Source: Cydia pomonella (taxonomy: Eukaryota; Arthropoda; Insecta; Lepidoptera; Tortricidae). From it: a stretch of DNA of 64,000 nt. This document shows positions 60,901 to 64,000 of this stretch, piece after piece (the stretch's first letter is position 1; every line of letters begins with the position of its first letter). The notes under the pieces were generated by a model. That model was not told the origin of the DNA, ran no database searches, and was given only the letters and a program-made list of their open reading frames with translations. Where the stretch lies: assembly GCF_033807575.1 (NCBI RefSeq), contig NC_084728.1:9995451-10059450 (forward strand), written 5' to 3'. Made by a program: the position numbers and the translations under genes.

Positions 60901-61216
60901 GACATTTGGTAGGCGTGCGTGGGGCCGAAGCCAACACGTAGAGGCCCCTTGTATATTATTATTATTTTATTTGATACACTAGCAGCTCTTGGAGCTGATG
61001 CGTGTATATCGCATCACTTGTGTTTATTTAGCACTTTTTAATGTTCTAAAATGTGTATCTAGTCTATTATATAAAGAGTTCACTGCGGTTATTATGCGGT
61101 GAAACTAAACTAAATATTTATTTTGACAGGTGACGAAGAGACAGCTGTCAGAGAAAGAAACGACGCCGACCGAGCAGAAACTGGAGTTTTTTTCTGATAA
61201 ACCGGGGGTCAACTAA
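45639..61216 (+). CDS. Methuselah-like G-protein coupled receptor, complete 9-exon gene
   Basis: Seven-transmembrane receptor of the Methuselah branch (class B-like), expected in the plasma membrane. Nine coding exons join in phase with GT-AG introns to 498 residues: 45639-45998, 47592-47790, 48693-48881, 50521-50599, 54930-55111, 57090-57243, 57902-58087, 58878-58938, 61130-61216. A signal peptide (about 1-14) leads an ectodomain of about 165 residues with a CxxCxxxCCPG motif (Cys35-Cys43), Cys58 and Cys146. Helices are near 180-204, 212-234, 246-270, 292-312, 346-366, 389-412 and 416-438. [12 protein letters not shown] in helix 3, YGFGVPLL in helix 4 and [12 protein letters not shown] in helix 6 are typical of this family. 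The ectodomain has fewer cysteines than fly Mth. Ligand unknown. Family assignment is firm; the exact orthologue is not. Confidence 0.9.
46139..46373. mobile_element. hAT-type non-autonomous element in receptor intron 1
   Basis: Terminal repeats CAGGGGTTCCCAAA and TTGGGAACCCCTG with a perfect 8 bp target duplication ATCTAGTG (46131-46138 and 46374-46381). 235 bp, with GCGCCGCGGCGCCC near the left end. No transposase frame. Confidence 0.92.
46387..46570. mobile_element. Half copy of the TTAA-type element at 20063-20782
   Basis: Begins TTAA then GAGCCCGGTAACGATTTTGG and follows AATTGATAGATTTAGTCGTT, TTGTACACCTTTTGTTACGT, GCCTTTTAATAATGAGGTCG. It matches one end of the larger element for about 185 bp and then stops; no second terminus is found. 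Confidence 0.75.
46571..46927. repeat. Long hairpin, ~80 bp arms
   Basis: Left arm 46571-46655 (GTGTTTTTAACCATAGAGAC, TACATCTCTATTGTATTG) and right arm 46846-46927 pair almost perfectly, with a loop of about 190 bp. The loop includes a LINE-tail-like AAGAGCCCTTGAGGCCTACT (46749-46768). Receptor intron 1. Confidence 0.8.
46990..47590. other. Receptor intron 1, remainder
   Basis: No repeat family or coding segment recognised; AT-rich intronic sequence up to the acceptor TTATTCCAG of exon 2. Confidence 0.4.
47592..47790 (+). CDS. Mth-like receptor exon 2 (ectodomain, start of helix 1)
   Basis: 66 codons plus one base, residues 121-186. Contains [18 protein letters not shown] with an NYT sequon and Cys146, and ends KDVIIAS entering helix 1. 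Acceptor TTATTCCAG, donor GTACGT. Confidence 0.9.
48050..48415 (-). pseudogene. LINE C-terminal module relic with Cys/His motif (receptor intron 2)
   Basis: Minus strand, in pieces: [18 protein letters not shown], then [14 protein letters not shown], frameshift, [20 protein letters not shown] and [17 protein letters not shown], frameshift, [17 protein letters not shown]. It extends the module of 22640-23165 upstream, to a CxC...HGLSC site. Dead by at least two shifts. Confidence 0.72.
48433..48475. repeat. (ATCA)n tract and tail-like TTCTTTATTC
   Basis: Six ATCA units followed by ATTCTTTATTCGTTCATGAC, the reverse of a non-LTR 3' tail (GAATAAAGAAT(TGAT)n). The body of the element, if any, lies in the AT-rich sequence to its right. 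Confidence 0.6.
48693..48881 (+). CDS. Mth-like receptor exon 3 (helices 1 and 2)
   Basis: Completes codon 187 and encodes residues 188-249: [19 protein letters not shown] (helix 1), a short basic loop [24 protein letters not shown] (helix 2), then VCTFV with the extracellular Cys before helix 3. Acceptor TTTCTACAG, donor GTGAGT. Confidence 0.92.
48925..49394. mobile_element. TA-flanked inverted-repeat element (GTCCATAGCCGTTGGACAAA ends)
   Basis: Left CAGTGTGTCCATAGCCGTTG and right CAATGGCTAAGGTCAGTCTG are inverted with some mismatches, inside TATA at both sides. About 470 bp in receptor intron 3. Confidence 0.72.
49581..49947. mobile_element. Inverted-repeat element (TATACACCGTGTTTTT ends)
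   Basis: Perfect 16 bp ends TATACACCGTGTTTTT and AAAAACACGGTGTATA. Inner blocks TTTCTCAAAGACAATATTCT and GCCTTAGGGCCTGTGTACAT recur at 18503-18690. 367 bp in receptor intron 3. Confidence 0.82.
49950..50520. other. Receptor intron 3, remainder
   Basis: AT-rich, no repeat family recognised. The pyrimidine tract before exon 4 is weak (TTATTATGAATTACAG). Confidence 0.4.
50521..50599 (+). CDS. Mth-like receptor exon 4 (helix 3)
   Basis: Completes codon 250 and encodes residues 251-275 plus two bases: [20 protein letters not shown] then VWITT. The WxNVMSxDxW motif is a strong signature of the Methuselah family. Acceptor GAATTACAG, donor GTAAGA. Confidence 0.92.
50826..50955. repeat. Half of a GTGTAAGGCCTGAGTGGACGC element
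   Basis: AGTGTAAGGCTTGAGTGAAC, GAGCTGGGCGTGTAGCGTAG and TGTTAAACAAATGCAAACGT match the left part of 59807-59970. The complementary right end is found at 51945-52030. Confidence 0.6.
51157..51197. repeat. (CA)n microsatellite
   Basis: CA dinucleotide run with a few CG interruptions. No other feature. Confidence 0.85.
51900..52030. repeat. Right half of a GTGTAAGGCCTGAGTGGACGC element
   Basis: AATAGGAGCGGTCTTAGTGC, GAGCCCGACGCCACGCTGCA and CGAGCGTCCACTCAGGCCTT then ACACT. It matches the right end of 59807-59970. Either it is the far end of the element at 50826, split by about 1 kb, or it is a separate truncated copy. Confidence 0.6.
52319..53385 (+). pseudogene. LINE polyprotein C-terminus with C2H2 zinc finger, 5'-truncated
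   Basis: The frame runs from 52319 to a stop at about 53341: [15 protein letters not shown] (the YADD polymerase motif), an internal TAA at 52433-52435, [50 protein letters not shown], and near the end [20 protein letters not shown] followed by RAHNR, a C2H2 finger. It is a non-LTR retrotransposon fragment, not a host zinc-finger gene: the finger follows RT-specific motifs and the 3' end recurs at 17935-18120. Apart from one nonsense codon the 340-codon frame is intact, so the insertion is fairly young. Receptor intron 4. Confidence 0.88.
53400..54180. other. Receptor intron 4 sequence, no gene
   Basis: AT-rich. One short block near 53655-53715 (CCGCGAAAATCGAACTTC, CATTTTTCTCTGTCACTCTA, ATTACGTCTTAG) also occurs near 41905-41970, a diverged dispersed repeat of about 60 bp. 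Nothing else recognised. Confidence 0.45.
54183..54270 (-). pseudogene. LINE C-terminal module relic, short
   Basis: ACGTTGTGCGAGGAAG, then GTGCGCGCTGGGAACCCATG and GGACCTAGAGTTTCAA, the reverse of the VETLGPxGPSA module with internal deletion. Confidence 0.55.
54290..54560. repeat. Degenerate GC-rich repeat (TTCGGCCTTCG motif)
   Basis: Two units spaced about 120 bp, each with AACCTCC-GGA-GATTCGG and CTCGGCTTTCGGCCTTCG-like blocks separated by TGTGTTTGAGC. The reverse complement resembles 5195-5540. No gene. Confidence 0.6.
54930..55111 (+). CDS. Mth-like receptor exon 5 (helix 4)
   Basis: Completes codon 276 and encodes residues 277-336: [16 protein letters not shown], then [20 protein letters not shown] (helix 4) and the loop to CYFET. 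Donor GTAAGT. Two acceptors are in frame with each other: TATACAG at 54929 (used here) and TACACAG at 54917, which would add four residues. Confidence 0.87.
55729..55869. mobile_element. Inverted-repeat element (CAGACCAAGATAG ends)
   Basis: Left CAGACCAAGATAGGAAGC and right CTAACTTATCTTGGTTTG mirror each other, with inner pairing of TTTTGACAGCCCAGACGGTG and CACCATCTGGGCTATCAAAA. About 140 bp in receptor intron 5. Confidence 0.72.
56043..56389. mobile_element. TA-flanked inverted-repeat element (CCGGGTGTTTCCTGTAAC ends)
   Basis: Perfect 18 bp ends CCGGGTGTTTCCTGTAAC and GTTACAGGAAACACCCGG between TA dinucleotides; 347 bp. A decayed end-like block (ACACCGGGTGTTACGG) lies at 55880. Receptor intron 5. 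Confidence 0.83.
56903..57025 (+). mobile_element. SINE 3' fragment (second family)
   Basis: TCGCTTTCGTAAAAAAATTA, AAGCGGACCCCAGGCTCCCA and CCGGGACAACGCGAGGAAGA: the last third of the 40331-40660 SINE. Confidence 0.65.
57090..57243 (+). CDS. Mth-like receptor exon 6 (helix 5)
   Basis: Completes codon 337 and encodes residues 338-387 plus two bases: [20 protein letters not shown] and [15 protein letters not shown], then a Gly/Ser/Lys-rich intracellular loop. Acceptor TAATCGACAG, donor GTGATT, a non-consensus but valid GT. Confidence 0.88.
57335..57560 (+). repeat. Diverged dispersed repeat, CTACGTCGGTGGCAAAC family
   Basis: TGCAACTCTAATGGAGTACA, ACGCACGTTGCCGACCCTAC, TTTTGGCTACGGTCTTCTGT and AGGTACTTCCCCAGTTTTGC keep the family order with many changes. 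Receptor intron 6. Confidence 0.55.
57660..57840 (+). mobile_element. Possible third SINE type, tRNA-like head
   Basis: CGGGTGGCCTTGTGGTCAGG (A-box-like) and CACTGGTTCGACGCCGGCAT (B-box-like) precede a body shared with the end of 4490-4745 (AAGCACAGTGCCCATACC, AAGGACATACCCGGGT). Single copy here, so its limits are unsure. Confidence 0.5.
57902..58087 (+). CDS. Mth-like receptor exon 7 (helices 6 and 7)
   Basis: Completes codon 388 and encodes residues 389-449 plus two bases: [20 protein letters not shown] (helix 6), a short loop, then [20 protein letters not shown] (helix 7) and [11 protein letters not shown]. Acceptor TATTCCCAG, donor GTACGC. Confidence 0.93.
58878..58938 (+). CDS. Mth-like receptor exon 8
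   Basis: Completes codon 450 and encodes residues 451-470, [20 protein letters not shown], in the intracellular tail. Acceptor GTTTTCAG, donor GTAAGT. Small exon, placed by phase and by its fit between exons 7 and 9. Confidence 0.8.
59346..59470. mobile_element. Near-perfect hairpin element (GCCCACTCATTAC family)
   Basis: Arms of about 52 bp (GCCCACTCATTACTAGTTCT, CCGGACGATATCGGCCTGTC, AGTTATT and their inverse) with only 2-3 mismatches around a ~20 bp loop. Followed by a GAAT/TGAA tetranucleotide run at 59469-59496. Receptor intron 8. Confidence 0.85.
59575..59710. repeat. CCGAA/TTCGG-rich repeat
   Basis: GCGAAACCGAAGGTTCGGTT, CTAGCTTCGGCC and CCGAAACCAAATCTTCGGTC; a related block lies at 59985-60040. 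Short palindromic motifs give it self-complementarity. No gene. Confidence 0.5.
59807..59970. mobile_element. Inverted-repeat element (AGTGTAAGGCCTGAGTGGACGC ends)
   Basis: Left AGTGTAATCCCTGAGTGGAT and right CGAGCGTCCACTCAGGCCTT then ACACT are inverted. Core ATGTTAAACAAATGCAAACG is shared with 50826. About 164 bp. Confidence 0.65.
60266..60372. repeat. Half copy of the GTCACCTGCAA element (8582 family)
   Basis: TTATTTAGTCACCTGCAATA, GGTCGTACTGAGCAACTTTT, ACTATGGGACCAACCTCGAA match one arm of 8582-8825; the second arm is missing. Confidence 0.65.
60620..60815 (-). repeat. Dispersed repeat, copy 2 (reverse of 20968-21180)
   Basis: AGGGTTGGTACAACTTGACG, TCCCTTTGCGTGCACAACAG, TGACAACCCTAAATAGCCGA then AAGGGATAG recur in reverse from copy 1. 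Receptor intron 8. Confidence 0.6.
61130..61216 (+). CDS. Mth-like receptor exon 9 (C-terminus, stop)
   Basis: 28 codons and TAA, residues 471-498: [20 protein letters not shown] then FSDKPGVN. Phase 0, acceptor TTTTGACAG. Charged cytoplasmic tail. The fit rests on phase and the acceptor since tails are not conserved. Confidence 0.8.
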   Translation: MTKRQLSEKETTPTEQKLEFFSDKPGVN

Positions 61217-61377
61217 ACTAGAACCATCTACTTTTACCATTGACATATCTAAGGATATTGACTGCCATCTTTCGACACGGCTAAAACTCTTAGAATGACA
61301 TAGGCTATTAGACCCATGTTCTTACACGGATATGTGTTAAATATCAAACGGTGTCGCCATCTACTATCCTCTGTATC

Positions 61378-61597
61378 TTTAGGTATTTAAATAAAAGTAA
61401 ACAAAATCTACCCTCATATGGCTCCATAAAATAGTTGAGGGTAGACGAAAACATTACATGATCAAATAATGTAGGATAGAGTCAGGTCGTTCAGTGACAG
61501 CTCCAGGCGGTTTTGTATTTGGTTGGCTAACCAATAAATGTTATAACTACCCGAAAATGTATAAATTGTTTGTTTACTTTTATTTAAATACCTAAAT
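61378..61597. mobile_element. Inverted-repeat element carrying AATAAA downstream of the receptor gene
   Basis: Left TTTAGGTATTTAAATAAAAG with TAAACAAA and right TTTGTTTACTTTTATTTAAA with TACCTAAA are inverted over about 28 bp. The left arm contains AATAAA at 61390-61395, about 175 bp past the receptor stop, a plausible polyadenylation signal. About 220 bp. Confidence 0.72.
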
Positions 61598-61709
61598 ATA
61601 GACTTATAGAATATATGCCAAAGGTATATTGCCATCTATTCGCGCATTTTTTATTTTATTATTCGAGGCACGTTTTATTCTTAGACTTAATTTATTTTAT
61701 ACGGAGTTA

Positions 61710-61896
61710 CAGAGGCGGCGTTAGGCGTGGGCGACGTGGGCCTCCGCCTACGGCCTCGCGGTCCGAGGGGCCTCGCGCCTCTAATGAGTATAATATCTCG
61801 GACACAACATTAAAATGTTCGTTATTTCCTGCGCCACCAGAGGGCCTCGCTAAATGTAACTTGCCCACATAAAATGTTGGTCTTGCCCCGCCACTG
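61710..61896. mobile_element. hAT-type non-autonomous element with 8 bp target duplication
   Basis: 187 bp beginning CAGAGGCGGCG and ending GGGGCGGTGG-type CCCCGCCACTG (inverse CAGTGGCGGGG). Perfect 8 bp duplication CGGAGTTA on both sides (61702-61709 and 61897-61904). GC-rich ends, AT-rich centre. Confidence 0.88.
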
Positions 61897-61919
61897 CGGA
61901 GTTACATATTATATATTTG

Positions 61920-62150
61920 ACTATAGCTCGTGTCATCCACGATGACGCGAAGATTTGTCAAAACTTTGATAAAATGACAATACGTGTCAAGGCAGCAGTA
62001 GCAGTATGGTTCCATTTTTATCACCTGTCACTATGCCTGTCACTTTCGCGCTTACATACTTGTCAGAAAGTGACAGGCATGGTGACAAATGATAAAGAGC
62101 CGACCATATTAGCCCTACTGGTGTCGTCGTGAATGACACGATATATAGTT
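61920..62150. mobile_element. Inverted-repeat element (CGTGTCATCCACGATGAC ends)
   Basis: Left ACTATAGCTCGTGTCATCCA and right TGAATGACACGATATATAGT mirror each other. The centre also folds: CCTGTCACTATGCCTGTCAC with GTGACAGGCATGGTGACA. About 230 bp. Confidence 0.72.
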
Positions 62151-62392
62151 AAATGACCTGTTAGATATTATTTGAAAATATCTGAACATATTTAACCCCT
62201 TGATAATAGAGTTCCTGTTCAGATATTTTTGAACACCTTGACTTGATTGTAGTTGGTGTGAAGAAGCTTAGTCTTTATAAGAGTGAGATTATTAAGTTCC
62301 TGGTATAATTTTTATAGAAGTTTTTGTTCCTAAGTGTTAAAGTGTTTTCCATGTGTTTAAGTATTTTTATTATAAATATTGTTGTCTAAGTA

Positions 62393-62771
62393 CAGTCAAC
62401 CAATTAGATTCCTAGGCCACTATAGAACCATGCCATAATGACTTCTACGACAGTGCTTATTCAGTGATGCGTGTCAATTATCTAGTAGTTAACTAAATAA
62501 TAAATAAATAAATAAAATATCTTTATTTCGAAGATCAGGCTTCATAGTTGTTAGTATTATGTGAAAACAAAACAAACAAACTTAAAACTAAAGGTTAGTG
62601 TTATCGGCACATTTCACATTGCTTAATTAATCCCTCAATATGGGCTAGTTGCTACCCCTTTAATTTGCCCAATCCAATGAGCGAGGATTGGGCTTTCATA
62701 TTTGTTAGCAATAGCTAGTTAGTTAAAACGACAAGGTTCTATAGTGGCCTAGGATTCTAATTGGTTGACTG
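62393..62771. mobile_element. TA-flanked inverted-repeat element, itself interrupted
   Basis: Ends CAGTCAACCAATTAGATTCC and TCTAATTGGTTGACTG, with TA duplicated on each side. Matches 23440-23584 except for about 240 extra bp in its middle (see 62485-62725). Confidence 0.85.
62485..62725 (-). mobile_element. Insertion inside the TA element: non-LTR tail fragment
   Basis: Starts with (AAAT)n then AAAATATCTTTATTTCGAAG, the reverse of an A-rich retroposon tail. Ends near GCAATAGCTAGTTAGTTA. Short imperfect repeats (TAGTTAACTA / TAGTTAGTTA) flank it and may be the target duplication. Confidence 0.6.
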
Positions 62772-62999
62772 TACCTTCAACACAAGTCTTATTGAGCTTA
62801 CTGTGGGACTTAATCAATTTGTGTATTTTTTTTATTCCTACCACTTAAGGGCGTCCGCTGGCTGGTGCGGATGACGAAGCGGGCGCCACGTTTGATGTCC
62901 TTGTTAAATGGCATGCTTCTCTGAGATCATCTGTTAGAGAAATGCAAAAGAATTAATTTGAAAATCTAAGTGTAAACAGTCGTACGAGAACTACATTCA

Positions 63000-63010
63000 A
63001 ATATATATAT

Positions 63011-63047
<37 letters not shown>

Positions 63048-63050
63048 TTA
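63000..63050. repeat. (AT)n microsatellite, twofold
   Basis: Two AT runs joined by AATAT. Simple sequence only. Confidence 0.88.
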
Positions 63051-63093
63051 ATTTTTCAAATATAATCATAGTAAACATGTTGATTGCTGAGTC

Positions 63094-63325
63094 ATAGACT
63101 CCATACATCCGTAGTTTTGGTACCAAAATGCTTATTATATTCCCAGTCGACATCTAGGTTATAATATTAGCTGAAAATCGATTATTTTAATAAGACTTTT
63201 TATTTGCCGCGATATCTATTGTCGAGTAGCAGTACTGAGAGTTCCGCTACTTGATGCTAGATGTCGACTGCGAATATAATAATCGTTTTAGTACCAAAAC
63301 TGATGTATGGAGTGAGCACTCTATT
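63094..63325. mobile_element. Inverted-repeat element (CTCCATACATCAG..GGTACCAAAA family)
   Basis: Left GACTCCATACATCCGTAGTT, GGTACCAAAATGCTTATTAT and CAGTCGACATCTA pair with right TAGATGTCGACTG, AATAATCGTTTTAGTACC and ACTGATGTATGGAGTGAGCA. About 230 bp. Confidence 0.78.
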
Positions 63326-63339
63326 AATTCTTATTTCTC

Positions 63340-63870
63340 TATGGCTGAGCCCAGAAATAAAATCACTTAAATTGTGACACGAAAAAATTCGCGGGGTCAA
63401 AATAAGAAAAGCGCTCAACATCTTCGAGCAGCACCATTTTGTAAGTGGGCATTCGCACTATTTCCCCTCTGCCGAAACACATGCCAAACTGGGGGCCTAC
63501 CGCGAAAACCGAAATTCGCAAATTGCGGAGATCTTTAGAGAATTAGACATTTTTTTTTATATTAAAGATCTCTTCTTCATATAATTTTTAAATGGCATTT
63601 ACTAAAAATTACAATATTGCTTATAAATGTATTTACATAGATGTTAGGATACTTTGTTACAAGATATTAAAAAGGTATTAATGTGCGTTATTTTCTAAGA
63701 AACATTGCAGTAAGTAAAATACCGTTTTTCAAAATGTACCAATAAGCATATTGTCACCTGATATTTCAAACAAATAATAATACTCGTACATCATAAAACT
63801 TATTATAATAAATGTATAATATTGTGATGTAAAGTTGCATAGTTTTATTTAATGTTCCTACATAGCATCA
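63340..63870. other. Intergenic DNA, no gene recognised
   Basis: AT-rich; no repeat family or coding region identified. A short CCGCGAAAACCGAAATTCGC block near 63500 resembles the small repeat at 41905 and 53655. Confidence 0.4.
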
Positions 63871-63879
63871 TAGAGAAAC

Positions 63880-64000
63880 AAGAAGTAATAGAGTGCTCAC
63901 TCCATACATCAGTTTTGGTACCAAAATGCTTATTATTTTCGCAGTCGACATCTAGCATCGAGTAGCGGAACTCTCAGTACTTCTAAATCTAATGCTCAAC
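63880..64000. mobile_element. Second copy of the 63094 family, cut by the window end
   Basis: TAGAGTGCTCACTCCATACA, CAGTTTTGGTACCAAAATGC, GCAGTCGACATCTAGCATCG and CGGAACTCTCAGTACT match the right arm and adjacent core of 63094-63325. It runs off the window edge. Confidence 0.7.

Larger units (their letters stand above)
62325..62825 (+). mobile_element. tRNA-type SINE 3' part interrupted by a nested element
   Basis: TTAAGTATTTTTATTATAAA then GTTGTCTAAGTA on the left and CCTTCAACACAAGTCTTATT then TACTGTGGGACTTAATCAAT on the right are the two halves of the SINE tail seen intact at 39600-39700. The break is exactly at TA, where the 62393-62771 element sits. Confidence 0.82.

Noticed and set aside
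1..64000. CRISPR arrays, prokaryotic operons or integrated bacterial genes
   Set aside because: Repeats are transposon-like and dispersed, genes have introns, and no bacterial-type gene cluster was found.

Overview
This window is nuclear DNA of an insect, almost certainly a moth or butterfly. It is AT-rich, its genes are split into many short exons by GT-AG introns, and it is packed with repeat families typical of lepidopteran genomes: tRNA-headed SINEs, the dispersed repeat containing GCCAAGTGCGAGTCGG, LINE 3' ends, and many short inverted-repeat DNA elements. No prokaryotic operon, CRISPR array or RNA gene is visible.

Two host genes can be rebuilt exon by exon with consistent reading phase. 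On the minus strand, 18380 down to 2458, lies a complete 12-exon ammonium transporter (Amt, 614 residues). On the plus strand, 45639 to 61216, lies a complete 9-exon Methuselah-like seven-transmembrane receptor (498 residues, or 502 with an alternative splice acceptor). The genes are divergent and separated by about 27 kb with no host gene I can recognise. I see no functional link between them: one conducts ammonium across a membrane, the other is a class B-type receptor.

The space between the genes holds the most striking mobile element: a 6.3 kb BEL/Pao LTR retrotransposon (23942-30235, minus strand). It has two apparently identical 293 bp LTRs, a perfect 5 bp target duplication (CAGGC) and one uninterrupted gag-pol frame, so it looks very recently inserted and possibly still active. 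Around it lie LINE relics (RTE-like ends, a zinc-finger-tailed LINE, and seven or more copies of one LINE C-terminal module), SINEs and many non-autonomous DNA transposons. Several of these have intact terminal inverted repeats and exact target duplications (8 bp for hAT-like, TA for mariner-like, TTAA for piggyBac-like elements).

The most interesting host-gene feature is in Amt intron 4. A tandem row of decayed copies of exon 4, the exon carrying the first pore histidine, follows the working exon. Two copies share the same nonsense change and were later split by small transposons. Other notable structures are a three-level nested insertion near 62.4-62.8 kb, a triplicated repeat segment at 32.4-33.5 kb, and an inverted-repeat element that may supply the polyadenylation signal of the receptor gene. 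I did not find a clearly new biological system; most of the unusual signal is layered transposon history.
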